DNA of 64,000 nt from Caenispirillum bisanense (GTDB lineage Bacteria > Pseudomonadota > Alphaproteobacteria > Rhodospirillales > Rhodospirillaceae): positions 310,001 through 374,000 of the forward strand of contig NZ_OCNJ01000001.1 in assembly GCF_900230255.1 (NCBI RefSeq), in the 5' to 3' direction. This document shows, in pieces, positions 55,536 to 64,000 of the stretch (position 1 is its first letter; every line of letters begins with the position of its first letter). Below the pieces are notes generated by a model, which ran no database searches, was not told where the DNA came from, and was given only the letters and a program-made list of their open reading frames with translations. The position numbers and the translations under genes were made by a program.

Positions 55536-56192
55536 ATGGCCCTGAAGCTCGTCATCGGCAACAAGAACTATTCCTCGTGGTCGCTGCGTCCGTGGCTGGC
55601 CCTCAAGGTCAAGGGGCTCGCCTTCGAGGAGGAGGTGATCCCGCTCTACGAGGACGGCGCCAAGGCGCGCATCCTGGAAGTCTCGCCGGCCGGCAAGGTG
55701 CCGGTGCTGCTCGACGCCGGGACGCTGGTGTGGGACAGCCTCGCCATCCTGGAATACCTGGCCGACCGCCAGCCGGCCCTGCGCCTGTGGCCGGCGGAGC
55801 CGGAGGCGCGGGCGCGGGCGCGCTGCATCGCCGCCGAGATGCACTCGGGCTTCGGGGCGCTGCGCTCCCGCATGTCCATGAACCTGCGCAAGGACCTGTC
55901 GGGCCGTGTAGCGGTGGAGGGCGATCTGGCCGCCGACATCGCCCGCGTGCAGCAGATCTGGCGCGACACGCGCGAGGAATTCGGCGCCGGCGGCCCGTTC
56001 CTGTTCGGCGGCTTCACGGCGGCCGACGCCATGTACGCGCCGGTGGTGACGCGCTTCAAGACCTACGGCGTCGCGGTCGACGCCGTCTCGGCCGAGTACA
56101 TGCAGGCCATCCTCGACCTGCCCGCCATGCAGGAGTGGTACGCCGACGCGGCGGCCGAGACCTGGGTCATCCCGGCCGCCGAGATCGACTGA
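55536..56192 (+). CDS. Glutathione S-transferase, zeta/YfcF-like
   Basis: A 218-residue GST distinct from the two at 40-43 kb: LVIGNKNYSSWSLRPWLALK has the SSW(S)LR active-site loop, VSPAGKVPVLLDAG and VWDSLAILEYLADRQPA form the glutathione site, and FTAADAMYAPVVTRFKTYGV is the helical-domain hydrophobic motif. The NYSSWSLRPW signature matches a group often annotated as zeta-like GST in proteobacteria. Monocistronic, 70 bases after the hybrid kinase. Confidence 0.93.
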   Translation: MALKLVIGNKNYSSWSLRPWLALKVKGLAFEEEVIPLYEDGAKARILEVSPAGKVPVLLDAGTLVWDSLAILEYLADRQPALRLWPAEPEARARARCIAAEMHSGFGALRSRMSMNLRKDLSGRVAVEGDLAADIARVQQIWRDTREEFGAGGPFLFGGFTAADAMYAPVVTRFKTYGVAVDAVSAEYMQAILDLPAMQEWYADAAAETWVIPAAEID

Positions 56193-56208
56193 CGGAAACC
56201 GGCGCCGC

Positions 56209-56916
56209 TCAGGCCGCCGGCGGTGCGTTGCGGGCGATGAAGGCACCGGCGAGTGCGATGCCTTCCTCGTCGATGCCGTGCGGCAGGCCGGGGCGGCCGT
56301 GGCTTTCCACGGTCACGCCGACGCCGCGCAGCGCCGATTCGGTCAGGCCCATGGCCTCGGGCGGCACCACCTCGTCGGCGAGGCCGTGCACCAGCAGCAC
56401 CGGCGGGCGGGCGGTCACGGCGCCGGCCAGGCTCTCGTCGGCGAGCAGGGCGCCGGAGAACCCGACCACGGCGGCGCAGGGCGCGGCGCGGCGAAGGGCG
56501 ACGTGCAGCGCCATCATGGTGCCCTGCGAGAAGCCGACCAGCACCAGCCGGTCGTCGCTCAGGCCGTAGTGCTCGAGCAGGCCCTCCAGGTAGGCGTCGA
56601 GCGTCGGCGCGGCCGCCGCCGCCCCTTCCATCATGCGGGCGTAGACCGGGCCCATGGTCTCCGGCCGGCGGCGCAGCATGTCGGGGTCGTAGGCCGACAG
56701 CGAGAACCACTGGCGGCCATAGGGCGCCATCTCGCAGGGGAAGGGCGCGTGCGGGCTGTGGAAGGCAGCGTCCGGCATGGTCCGGGCCAGCACCGGGGCG
56801 AGCCCGATCAGGTCGTTGCCGTCGGCACCGTAGCCGTGCAGCAGCACGACCAGCCGGCGCGGCGGAGCGCCGTCGGCGGGACGGGCGGACGGACCGGTGA
56901 GACTCGCATTCGGCAT
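56209..56916 (-). CDS. Phospholipase/carboxylesterase family hydrolase
   Basis: A 235-residue alpha/beta hydrolase of the carboxylesterase/lysophospholipase (YpfH/EstB-like) family: RRLVVLLHGYGADGNDLIGL, nucleophile elbow LVLVGFSQGTMMALHVALRR (Ser in GFSQG), acidic residue in PVLLVHGLADEVVPPEAM and His in GRPGLPHGIDEEGIAL. FSLSAYDPDMLRRRPETMGP fits the cap. AGAGGG precedes the ATG at 56916. It hydrolyses short acyl esters by inference. Confidence 0.92.
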   Translation of the reverse strand: MPNASLTGPSARPADGAPPRRLVVLLHGYGADGNDLIGLAPVLARTMPDAAFHSPHAPFPCEMAPYGRQWFSLSAYDPDMLRRRPETMGPVYARMMEGAAAAAPTLDAYLEGLLEHYGLSDDRLVLVGFSQGTMMALHVALRRAAPCAAVVGFSGALLADESLAGAVTARPPVLLVHGLADEVVPPEAMGLTESALRGVGVTVESHGRPGLPHGIDEEGIALAGAFIARNAPPAA

Positions 56917-57018
56917 GAAACACCCTCTTTAGTCTGTTGTTCGCGAAGCCGAAGTCGGCGACGATGGAGCAGAAGCCGCCGCACTCGCGTCGGCTGCGCG
57001 TCAGTATATGGGACCCGC

Positions 57019-57435
57019 ATGTCCGACACGACAGCCGCTCTGTTCACCGTCGAGGCTTTCTACAACGCCTTCGTGACCCGCGACTTCGACAGCCTGCGGA
57101 CCGCGTGGTCGGCGACGGCGCCGCTCAGTTGCATCCACCCGGGCGCCGAGCCGCTGACGACGCGCGAGGAGGTGATGGAAAGCTGGCAGGCCATCCTCGC
57201 CAATCCGCAGACGCCGGAGATCCGCTGCCTCGGGCCGCAGGTCATGGTGCACGGCGACATGGCCATCGTCACCTGCCACGAGGACGTGGACGGCGACATC
57301 CTGTGCGCCACCAACGTGCTGGTGCGCGAGGGCGCGGTGTGGAAAATGGTGCACCATCAGGCGGGGCCGCTCGCCTACGTGCCGGAGTTCATGCCCGAGG
57401 CCGAGGAAACCGGGGGCTCCGGTTCCATCAACTGA
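57019..57435 (+). CDS. SnoaL/NTF2-like protein
   Basis: A 138-residue protein of the NTF2-like cone fold: FYNAFVTRDFDSLRTAWSAT, then a strand-rich segment CIHPGAEPLTTREEVMESWQ, MAIVTCHEDVDGDILCATNV and WKMVHHQAGPLAYVPEF. This is the SnoaL-like ketosteroid-isomerase/DUF4440 pattern. The CHEDVDG and HHQAG motifs are conserved in a proteobacterial subgroup of unknown function. ATG at 57019. Separated from the four-PDZ gene by 61 bases on the same strand. Confidence 0.82.
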   Translation: MSDTTAALFTVEAFYNAFVTRDFDSLRTAWSATAPLSCIHPGAEPLTTREEVMESWQAILANPQTPEIRCLGPQVMVHGDMAIVTCHEDVDGDILCATNVLVREGAVWKMVHHQAGPLAYVPEFMPEAEETGGSGSIN

Positions 57436-57496
57436 ATCGATACGGGGAAGCCGCGCCCGGGCCGAGGGCACGGCGGTGTGTGGGGGAGTGAAACGC

Positions 57497-58810
57497 ATGA
57501 CCAAGGGCCGTTCGCGCCGCGTCGCCGCGGTGCTGCTGGCCGTCGCCGCAGGCTTCGCCGCGGCGCCCGCGCAGGCCGCCGACACGGCGCCGGTGCATGG
57601 CTTCGTCGGGGCGGAGGTGCAGCCCATCGCGCCGGGCGAGGCCAAGGCGCTGGGGCTCGGCGCACCGCCGGGCGTCTTCGTGCGCGACGTGCTGTCGTGG
57701 GGGCCGGCCTATGCCGCCGGCGTGCGCCGCGGCGACGTGCTCGCCGGGTTCGCCGGGGCCGGCCTGCAGGGGCTGGAACACGTGGTGAAGCTGGTGCAGG
57801 GCACCAAGCCGGGCCAGACCGTCAATGCCACCGTGCTTCGCCGTGGCGAGACCGTGCCGCTGCGCTTCACCCTCGGCACCACGCCGGCCGGCTGGTCCAT
57901 GGCCGGCGAGGCCGCCGCCGTGGTGCCGCGCTTCGGGCTGACGCTGCGCTCCCTGACGCCGACGGCGCGGACCGAGGCCGGCGTGCGCTGGGGCTCCACC
58001 GGTCTGCTGGTGACCGACGTGCAGCCCGACGGCACCGGCGCCCGCATGGGCCTGCGGCCGGGCGACCTGATCGTCGCCGCCGACCGCACGCCGCTGGTCG
58101 ACGCCGCCAAGGCGGAAAGCCCGCTGACGGCGGCCGCGCTGCTGCTGGTGGAAGGAACCGCCGGCTTCCGCGCCGTGCGCACCGACGGCGCGCCGCTGCC
58201 GGCGCCGCTGGTTTCGGCGGGGGCGCAGTATCAGCCGCTGCTCGGCCAGGGCCTGCTGGTGCTGGACGTCGCCCACGACACGCCGGCGGCCCGCGCCGGC
58301 CTGCGGCCCGGCGACCTGCTCGCCAAGGTCGCCGGCACCCCCGCCGACACGGCGGAGCGGGTGGCCGGGGTGGTGCAGGGGACGCGCCTGGACGGAACGC
58401 CGCTGCACGCGGAGGTGCCCTTCACCCAGGTGCCGCCGCCGCCGCCCGAGTCGCGGCACGTGCAGACCATCGGCGCGACCGTCGCGGCCCTGTCGGCGGA
58501 CGTGCTGCGGCAGTACGAGATCCGGCCGAGCGCCCGCGGCGTCGCGGTGACGGCGGTCGATCCCGGCAGCCGTGCGGCGGCCGTCGGCCTGCGGCCGGGC
58601 TACGTGGTGGTGCAGGTGAACCAGGTGCCGGTGACGACGCCCGCCGAGCTGGCCGCCGCCATGACGGCGGCGGAAGCGGTGCGGACGGCGGAGGCGGTGG
58701 TGCTCATCGAAGGGCCGCAGGGCTTCCGCATCCACGGCATGCCGCTCTACGGCACGGCTGCGTCCAACGGAACCCCGACGCTGCAGTGGGGCGCCGAACC
58801 GGCGCGGTGA
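57497..58810 (+). CDS. Exported protein with four PDZ domains and no protease domain
   Basis: A 437-residue periplasmic protein with signal peptide (RVAAVLLAVAAGFAAAPAQA) and four PDZ-like modules by eye: GVFVRDVLSWGPAYAAGVRR (~50-110), GLLVTDVQPDGTGARMGLRP (~150-215), GLLVLDVAHDTPAARAGLRP (~245-305) and GVAVTAVDPGSRAAAVGLRP (~345-410). There is no trypsin-like or S41 catalytic domain, unlike DegP. It may be a substrate-binding scaffold or regulator of an envelope protease. GGGGGAG precedes the ATG at 57497. Confidence 0.85.
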   Translation: MTKGRSRRVAAVLLAVAAGFAAAPAQAADTAPVHGFVGAEVQPIAPGEAKALGLGAPPGVFVRDVLSWGPAYAAGVRRGDVLAGFAGAGLQGLEHVVKLVQGTKPGQTVNATVLRRGETVPLRFTLGTTPAGWSMAGEAAAVVPRFGLTLRSLTPTARTEAGVRWGSTGLLVTDVQPDGTGARMGLRPGDLIVAADRTPLVDAAKAESPLTAAALLLVEGTAGFRAVRTDGAPLPAPLVSAGAQYQPLLGQGLLVLDVAHDTPAARAGLRPGDLLAKVAGTPADTAERVAGVVQGTRLDGTPLHAEVPFTQVPPPPPESRHVQTIGATVAALSADVLRQYEIRPSARGVAVTAVDPGSRAAAVGLRPGYVVVQVNQVPVTTPAELAAAMTAAEAVRTAEAVVLIEGPQGFRIHGMPLYGTAASNGTPTLQWGAEPAR

Positions 58811-58886
58811 ATGGGTTTGCCGGCTCGTCCGACCACCGCGCCCCCTTGGTCGGGGCGCGGTGTCGGAACGGCGGAAATGTGTCGGC

Positions 58887-59540
58887 TCAGTCCAGCGGGT
58901 TGACCAGGGCGTGGTCGGGCGCTTCGGCGCCGGCGATGACCACGCGCTCGCCGTCCACCCGCGCCTTGCCCTCGGCGACGAGGCGCAGGGCGAGCGGATA
59001 GATGCGGTGTTCCGCTTCCAGCACCCGGGCGCCGAGCGCGTCGGCATCGTCGCCCGGCAGCACCGGTACGGCCGCCTGCACGATGATCGGCCCGGCGTCC
59101 ATGTCGGCGCGCACGTAGTGCACCGTGCAGCCGTGGAAGCGCACGCCGGCGGCCAGCGCCCGCTCGTGGGTGTGCAGGCCCTTGAAGCTCGGCAGTAGGC
59201 TCGGGTGGATGTTGATCATGCGGTCGCGCCAGCGCTCTACGAAGCCGGCCGTCAGCAGGCGCATGAAGCCGGCGAGGCACACCAGTTCCACGCCCGCGGC
59301 GTCCAGCGCCTCGTTGAGCGCCGCCTCGAAGGCCTCGCGGCCGTCGTACTGCTTGTGGTCCAGGGTGACGGTCGCCACCCCGGCCTTTGCGGCGCGCTCC
59401 AGCGCATAGGCGCCGGGCACGTTGGACAGGACCATGACGATCTCGGCCGGGTGCGACGCATCGCCGCAGGCGTCGAGCAGCGCCTGCAGGTTGCTGCCGC
59501 GCCCGGAGACGAGCACGCCCACCTTCAGCCGCTTGCTCAT
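58887..59540 (-). CDS. purN: Phosphoribosylglycinamide formyltransferase
   Basis: Uses 10-formyltetrahydrofolate to formylate GAR in purine synthesis. The 217 residues have [38 protein letters not shown], the catalytic [20 protein letters not shown] and [20 protein letters not shown]. The start overlaps the purM stop (ATGA), indicating translational coupling in the usual purM-purN order. Confidence 0.96.
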   Translation of the reverse strand: MSKRLKVGVLVSGRGSNLQALLDACGDASHPAEIVMVLSNVPGAYALERAAKAGVATVTLDHKQYDGREAFEAALNEALDAAGVELVCLAGFMRLLTAGFVERWRDRMINIHPSLLPSFKGLHTHERALAAGVRFHGCTVHYVRADMDAGPIIVQAAVPVLPGDDADALGARVLEAEHRIYPLALRLVAEGKARVDGERVVIAGAEAPDHALVNPLD

Positions 59541-60694
59541 GCGGAGAGCTTCCACGCCTCGGCGAGGCCCGGGATGCGCACCGCCTCGCCGCCGTCGCGG
59601 GCGATCATGCGGCCGATGACGCGGGCGTCCTCGCCGTGTTCCTGGAACACGGCCAGCGCCGCCTCGGCGCGGTCGGCGGGCACGACGGCGATCATGCCGA
59701 CGCCGCAGTTGAAGGTGCGCGCCATTTCGTGGGCGGAGACCGCACCTTCCTCGGCCAGCCAGCGGAACACCGGCGGCAGGGGTAGGGCGTCGGCGTCCAG
59801 CTCGGCGGCCACGTCGTCGGGCAGCACGCGCGGGATGTTCTCCCAGAAGCCGCCGCCGGTGATGTGCGCCAGCGCCTTCACGTGGCCGGCCCGCACGGCG
59901 GCGAGGCAGCTCTTCACGTAGATGCGCGTCGGTGTCAGCAGGGCTTCGCCCAGGCTCTGGCCGCTGCGGAAGGGCGCGGGGGCGTCGTAGCCGAGGCCCG
60001 TGCGCTCGACGATGCGGCGCACCAGGCTGTAGCCGTTGGAGTGGATGCCCGAGGCGGCGAGGCCGATGACCACGTCGCCGGCGGCGACGCCGCTGCCGTC
60101 GAGCAGCTGGCCGCGCTCGGCCGCACCGACCGCGAAGCCGGCGATGTCGTAGTCGCCGTCTTCGTACATGCCCGGCATTTCGGCCGTTTCGCCGCCGATG
60201 AGGGCGCAGCCGGCCTGACGGCAGCCTTCGGCGATGCCGGCGACCACGTCGCGCGCCACGTCAACCTGCAGGCGACCCGTCGCGTAGTAGTCGAGGAAGA
60301 ACAGCGGCTCGGCACCCTGGACCACGAGGTCGTTGACGCTCATGGCCACGAGGTCGATGCCGACGGTTCCGTGGCGGCCGGCGGTGATGGCCACCCGCAG
60401 CTTGGTGCCGACGCCATCGGTGGCGGCCACGAGGACGGGGTCCTGGAAGCCGGCGGCCTTCAGGTCGAAGAGGGCGCCGAAACCGCCCAGCGCGGCATCG
60501 GCCCCGGAGCGGGTGGTCGACTTGGCGAGCGGCTTGATCGCTTGCACAAGCGCGTTTCCGGCGTCAATGTCAACGCCGGCGTCCTTGTACGACAACCCGG
60601 TCTTGTCAGAGGGAGTGGTAATGACGGCCTCGTCTGCGTGTGTGACTGAACGGCTCGGTTCGATGGGCTGCAAGATACTGCATCGGCGCTCCAT
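59537..60694 (-). CDS. purM: Phosphoribosylformylglycinamidine cyclo-ligase (AIR synthetase)
   Basis: ATP-dependent ring closure giving aminoimidazole ribotide. [79 protein letters not shown] and [20 protein letters not shown] are the family motifs. The start is uncertain. The only ATG (60694) adds ~24 unconserved residues and has no ribosome site. Homologues begin near [15 protein letters not shown], which would need an ATT at 60622 (preceded by GAGG), or a TTG at 60595. The 5' end is head-to-head with, and may overlap, the DUF2066 gene. Confidence 0.93.
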   Translation of the reverse strand: MERRCSILQPIEPSRSVTHADEAVITTPSDKTGLSYKDAGVDIDAGNALVQAIKPLAKSTTRSGADAALGGFGALFDLKAAGFQDPVLVAATDGVGTKLRVAITAGRHGTVGIDLVAMSVNDLVVQGAEPLFFLDYYATGRLQVDVARDVVAGIAEGCRQAGCALIGGETAEMPGMYEDGDYDIAGFAVGAAERGQLLDGSGVAAGDVVIGLAASGIHSNGYSLVRRIVERTGLGYDAPAPFRSGQSLGEALLTPTRIYVKSCLAAVRAGHVKALAHITGGGFWENIPRVLPDDVAAELDADALPLPPVFRWLAEEGAVSAHEMARTFNCGVGMIAVVPADRAEAALAVFQEHGEDARVIGRMIARDGGEAVRIPGLAEAWKLSA

Positions 60695-61889
60695 TGCAAT
60701 GGCCGTCGCGGCGCTTCTCGCGCTGGTGGCCCTGCTGGCGCCGGGCCAGGGGCGCGCCCAGGACGGCGCCGCGCTGGCCGCGACGCAGGCGCTGTTCACC
60801 GCCCGCGACGTGGCGGTGGACGTGACCGCCGACAACGCCCTGAAGGCGCGCGACCAGGCGCTGCTGGAGGCGCAGGCCAAGGGCCTCGCCCAGGTGCTGC
60901 GCGACCTCACGCCCGCCGACCAGCAGAGCCGCCTGCCGCAGGTGTCGGCGCAGGAGGCGCAGAACTACGTCCTGTCGCTGCAGGTGAAGGACGAGAAGCG
61001 CTCCAGCGTCCGCTACATCGCCTCCCTCGACATCATGTACAACCCGCCCGCCGTGCGCGCCCTGCTGCGCCAGAACGGCATCACCTTCTCGGAAACGCCG
61101 CTGACCCCGGTGCTCGTGCTGCCCCTGTGGCAGCCGCAGGCAGGCGGTTCGGCGGTGCTGTGGGAAGACCCCAACCCGTGGCGCGAGACGTGGCAGCGCC
61201 GCCCGGCCGCCGGCCTGGTGCCGGTGACGACGCCGCTCGGCGATCTCGGCGACCTGCAGGCGATCTCCGCCGAGGAAGCCGCCGCCAAGCGGGCCGACGC
61301 CGTGCGCCGCATCCTCGGCCGCTACGAGATGACGGAGGGCGTCATCGCCCACGCCCTGCAGGTCAACCCCGACACGCTGCAGATCGACCTGACGCGCGTG
61401 CGGCTGGCCGGCGAGCCGGGGCAGGCGGCGGTGACCGTCACGCGCCGCCCCGACGAGGCGCCGGAAGCCTTCCTGGCCCGCGCCGCCGACGAGGTGACGG
61501 CGCGCCTGCGCGACGACTGGCGGGCCCAGGCGGCCGCCGTGCCGGCCTCGCAGGCGCCGTCGCAGGTGACGGTGCTGGTGCCGACCGGCAGCCTGAACAC
61601 CTGGCTGACCGTGCGCGAGCGTCTGTCGCAGGTGCCGCTGGTGCGCGGCGTCGACATCCAGGCGCTGAGCCGCCAGCAGGCGCAGATCCTGCTCGGCTAC
61701 GTCGGCGACACCAACCAGCTGGCGCTGACGCTGGCGCAGTACGGCCTGGAACTGAGCGACCTCGGCGGCGGCATCTGGCAGATCGAGCTGCGCCAGGGCG
61801 CCGCCGCTCCCGCTCCCGCCCAGGTTCCGGCGGCGGGATCGTCGGTCGTGGCGCCGGCCCCGGCGCCGGCGCCGGTCGTCGTGCAGTAA
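60621..61889 (+). CDS. DUF2066 family exported protein
   Basis: Up to 422 residues. A hydrophobic signal segment ([20 protein letters not shown], then RAQ) is followed by the DUF2066 domain: [60 protein letters not shown], then a strand/helix C-terminus ending in a Pro/Ala tail. Role unknown; in Rhodospirillales-type genomes it commonly precedes a CDP-alcohol phosphotransferase, PerM and Hda, as here. ATG at 60621 has GAGGGAG; starts at 60663 or 60699 would shorten the leader and avoid overlapping purM. Confidence 0.85.
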   Translation: MTASSACVTERLGSMGCKILHRRSIAMAVAALLALVALLAPGQGRAQDGAALAATQALFTARDVAVDVTADNALKARDQALLEAQAKGLAQVLRDLTPADQQSRLPQVSAQEAQNYVLSLQVKDEKRSSVRYIASLDIMYNPPAVRALLRQNGITFSETPLTPVLVLPLWQPQAGGSAVLWEDPNPWRETWQRRPAAGLVPVTTPLGDLGDLQAISAEEAAAKRADAVRRILGRYEMTEGVIAHALQVNPDTLQIDLTRVRLAGEPGQAAVTVTRRPDEAPEAFLARAADEVTARLRDDWRAQAAAVPASQAPSQVTVLVPTGSLNTWLTVRERLSQVPLVRGVDIQALSRQQAQILLGYVGDTNQLALTLAQYGLELSDLGGGIWQIELRQGAAAPAPAQVPAAGSSVVAPAPAPAPVVVQ

Positions 61890-61919
61890 CGGCAGCCGCG
61901 GCGGCAGCGGGGACGGCCC

Positions 61920-62468
61920 TTGCGCAACATCCCCAACATCCTCTCGGTCTTCCGGCTGCTGCTGGTGCCGGTGGCGGTGTGGCTGATCCTGGAACACGAC
62001 CTGGCGGCCGCCTTCTGGGTCTTCGTCATCGCCGGCGTGACCGACGCGCTGGACGGCACGCTGGCGCGGGTGCTCGACGCCCGCACCAAGCTCGGCGGCT
62101 TCCTCGATCCGCTGGCCGACAAGGCGCTGCTGGTCAGCGTCTACGTCGCCCTCGGCGTCACCGGCTACCTGCCGAGCTGGCTGGTGATCCTGGTGGTGTT
62201 CCGCGACGCCCTCATCGTCGGCGGCGCCATCCTCTACGAGATCATGTACGGCGACCTGCACATGCAGCCGCTGTGGATTTCCAAGGCAAATACCGTGGCC
62301 CAGGTGGTGCTGGCGGCGGCGACGCTGTCCGTCGTGGGGCTGGATATGGACGTCGGCCCGACGCTTGGTGTACTGACGTGGATCACGGCCGCCACCACCG
62401 CCGGTTCGGGGGCGGCCTACCTGTGGGTCTGGGGCCGCAAGGCGGCGTCCGACGGGCAGGACCAGTGA
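61920..62468 (+). CDS. CDP-alcohol phosphatidyltransferase family protein
   Basis: A 182-residue membrane enzyme with the complete CDP-alcohol phosphotransferase signature D-x2-DG-x2-AR-x8-G-x3-D-x3-D: VTDALDGTLARVLDARTKLG followed by GFLDPLADKALL. Five or six hydrophobic helices complete a PgsA-like protein. Acceptor (glycerol-3-phosphate, inositol-phosphate or other) is not assignable. Start is TTG at 61920 with GGGGAC upstream. Lies between DUF2066 and perM. Confidence 0.9.
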   Translation: MRNIPNILSVFRLLLVPVAVWLILEHDLAAAFWVFVIAGVTDALDGTLARVLDARTKLGGFLDPLADKALLVSVYVALGVTGYLPSWLVILVVFRDALIVGGAILYEIMYGDLHMQPLWISKANTVAQVVLAAATLSVVGLDMDVGPTLGVLTWITAATTAGSGAAYLWVWGRKAASDGQDQ

Positions 62469-62512
62469 GCCGCGCGGCGCCGGGCGCCGCGCCAGGGGGA
62501 GGCAAGGGACGC

Positions 62513-63625
62513 ATGTCAGGCAGCCGCCAGATCCGCTTCTGGCTGATCGGCTTCGCCGTCTTCGTGGTGGGCCTGTGGCTCCTGCGCGAGGTGCTGCTGC
62601 CCTTCGTCGCCGGCATGGCCGTCGCCTACTTCCTCGACCCGCTGGCCGACCGCCTGGAGAAATGGGGCCTGTCGCGCCTCATGGCGACCGTGGTCATCAC
62701 CGCCGGCTTCGTGCTGGTGCTGGTGGCGGCGCTGCTGCTGCTGGTGCCGCTGCTGCAGGCGCAGATCACCGCCTTCGTGGTCCGCCTGCCGGGCTACATC
62801 GAAATGCTCCGCGCGGGCGCCGAGCCGGTGTTGGAGCGCATCCTGGAGCGCCTGCCGCCCGACCAGGTGGCGCACATCCGCGAAACCGCCGGGTCCTATG
62901 CCGGCGACGCGCTCGCCTTCGTCGGCAAGCTGCTGCAGGGCGTGCTGACGGGCGGCTTCGCGCTGCTCAACCTGCTGTCGCTGCTGTTCATCACGCCGGT
63001 GGTCGCCTTCTACCAGTTGCGCGACTGGGACCGCATGGTCGGCAAGGTGGACGGCTGGCTGCCGCGCGACCACGCCGAGACCATCCGCGAGCGGTTCCGC
63101 GAGATCGACTCCATCCTCGCCGGTTTCGTGCGCGGGCAGGCGAGCGTCTGCCTCGCCCTCGGCGCCTTCTACGCCATCGGCCTGACGCTGGTCGGGCTCG
63201 ACCTCGGCCTGCTGGTGGGCCTCGGCGCCGGCATCCTCAGCTTCATTCCCTACCTCGGCACCATCACCGGCTTCGTGGTCGGCATCGGCCTCGCGCTCGC
63301 GCAGTTCGACGGCTACCTGCCGGTCGCCCTGGTCGCCGGCGTGTTCGTGGCCGGCCAGATGGTGGAGGGCAACTTCCTGACGCCCAAGCTGGTCGGCGAC
63401 CGCATCGGCCTGCATCCGGTGTGGGTGATCTTCGCCCTGCTGGCGGGCGGTGCCCTGTTCGGCTTCGTCGGCCTGCTGCTCGGCGTGCCGGTGGCGGCGG
63501 TGATCGGCGTGCTGGTGCGGTTCTTCCTCGGCCAGTACCTGCGCAGCCCGCTGTATACCGGCCAGGGCGCGCGCGGCGGCACGGCCGCCCCCGCCGCCTC
63601 GCCCGACACCCCGCCGGCGCCATGA
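62513..63625 (+). CDS. AI-2E/PerM family membrane permease
   Basis: A 370-residue inner-membrane protein with about eight helices: an N-terminal pair (WLIGFAVFVVGLWLLREVLL and MAVAYFLDPLADRLEKWGLS), LPGYIEMLRAGAEPVLERIL in the long periplasmic part, and the conserved C-terminal core GLGAGILSFIPYLGTITGFV followed by EGNFLTPKLVGDRIGLHPVW. This core is the AI-2E/PerM signature. The true substrate is unknown in most members. The stop overlaps the hda start (ATGA). Confidence 0.92.
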   Translation: MSGSRQIRFWLIGFAVFVVGLWLLREVLLPFVAGMAVAYFLDPLADRLEKWGLSRLMATVVITAGFVLVLVAALLLLVPLLQAQITAFVVRLPGYIEMLRAGAEPVLERILERLPPDQVAHIRETAGSYAGDALAFVGKLLQGVLTGGFALLNLLSLLFITPVVAFYQLRDWDRMVGKVDGWLPRDHAETIRERFREIDSILAGFVRGQASVCLALGAFYAIGLTLVGLDLGLLVGLGAGILSFIPYLGTITGFVVGIGLALAQFDGYLPVALVAGVFVAGQMVEGNFLTPKLVGDRIGLHPVWVIFALLAGGALFGFVGLLLGVPVAAVIGVLVRFFLGQYLRSPLYTGQGARGGTAAPAASPDTPPAP

Positions 63626-64000
63626 GCGGCGATCCCGGCAAGCAGCTTCCCCTCGCCCTGCCACATCGGCCGGCCCTGTCGCGGGAGGACTTCCTGGTCA
63701 CCCCGGCGAACGAGGAGGCGGTGGCCTGGCTCGACCGCTGGCCCGACTGGCCGGGGCACGCGCTGGCCCTGCACGGGCCGCGTGGCTGCGGCAAGACCCA
63801 TCTGGTGCACGTCTTCGCCGCCCAGAGCGGGGCGGCCATCCTGACCGCCGCCGAACTGCCGGGCGAGGACGTCCCCTACCTGCTCGCCCACCACCGTGCC
63901 GTGGTGGTGGAGGAAGCCGACCGCCTGATGCCCGACGCGGCGGTGGAGGAGGGCCTGTTCCACCTGTGGAACCTGGTGAAGGAGCGCGGCGCCCACCTGC
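63622..64000 (+). CDS. hda: DnaA-homologue Hda, 3' end outside the window
   Basis: The visible 126 residues are the N-terminal part of a DnaA-like AAA+ protein: QLPLALPHRPALSREDFLVT, Walker A LALHGPRGCGKTHLVHVFAA and the Walker-B-like AVVVEEADRLM. Hda, with the sliding clamp, stimulates ATP hydrolysis on DnaA to prevent reinitiation; QLPLALP near the N-terminus is the clamp-binding motif. It lacks the domains of full DnaA in this stretch, and its position after perM matches alphaproteobacterial hdaA. The start is coupled to perM. Confidence 0.9.
   Translation, partial: MSGDPGKQLPLALPHRPALSREDFLVTPANEEAVAWLDRWPDWPGHALALHGPRGCGKTHLVHVFAAQSGAAILTAAELPGEDVPYLLAHHRAVVVEEADRLMPDAAVEEGLFHLWNLVKERGAHL

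Overview
The window is a high-GC chromosomal segment from an alphaproteobacterium, most likely in or near the Rhodospirillales/Azospirillales. The evidence is an RpoH with the Q(K)KLFFNLR RpoH box, a DivK-type single-domain response regulator beside rpmG, the block dprA-topA-rnr, a PyrC-like protein lacking the metal-binding HxH, gatCAB, and the run DUF2066 / CDP-alcohol phosphotransferase / PerM / Hda next to purM-purN. I cannot name a genus. Nothing looks like a large island, prophage or CRISPR locus. Most of the window is housekeeping sequence with short accessory patches.

Layout. 0-8 kb: glycogen/maltodextrin metabolism, with glgA and glgC divergent and a DUF2934 gene, glgX and malQ running leftward. 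8-16 kb: a periplasmic cytochrome c, rpoH, a glnK-amtB nitrogen operon behind a near-consensus sigma-54 promoter, small unknown genes, a cyclic-nucleotide-binding protein, purU, and a CRP-like regulator followed by a perfect CRP-type palindrome and a strong terminator. 16-28 kb: divK, rpmG, an S41 protease, rnr, topA, dprA, plsY, an inactive-looking pyrC and pyrB. 28-36 kb: a Nudix hydrolase, a tandem hemerythrin, an AEC carrier, a Phd/VapC toxin-antitoxin pair, a LysE exporter, ruvX, and gatC-gatA-gatB.

36-44 kb: an 800-base gene-free stretch carrying two copies of a ~256-base direct repeat, an orphan HEPN protein, a methyltransferase, a potassium-channel-like gene interrupted by one in-frame TAG, a PadR-like gene behind a Fur-like palindrome, and an oxidative-stress group (two related glutathione transferases around divergent dps and oxyR). 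44-50.6 kb: tRNA-Ser(GCT) followed by an uncharacterised three-gene unit ending in a nucleotidyltransferase, an asparagine-synthase-like protein without the glutaminase cysteine, and a series of small exported proteins. 50.7-64 kb: a crotonase-like protein, an acyl-CoA synthetase, a thioesterase, a PAS hybrid histidine kinase, a further GST, an esterase, a four-PDZ exported protein, purM-purN, and DUF2066, CDP-alcohol phosphotransferase, PerM and a truncated Hda at the right edge.

Regulatory structure is unusually readable: intrinsic terminators sit at most convergent junctions, and promoters can be proposed for rpoH, glnK and tRNA-Ser. No single large undescribed system stands out. The best candidates for follow-up are the CRP-box/terminator intergenic unit at 15.57-15.69 kb, the three-gene unit after tRNA-Ser, the duplicated repeat at 36.2-36.8 kb, the HxH-less PyrC, and the TAG-interrupted channel.
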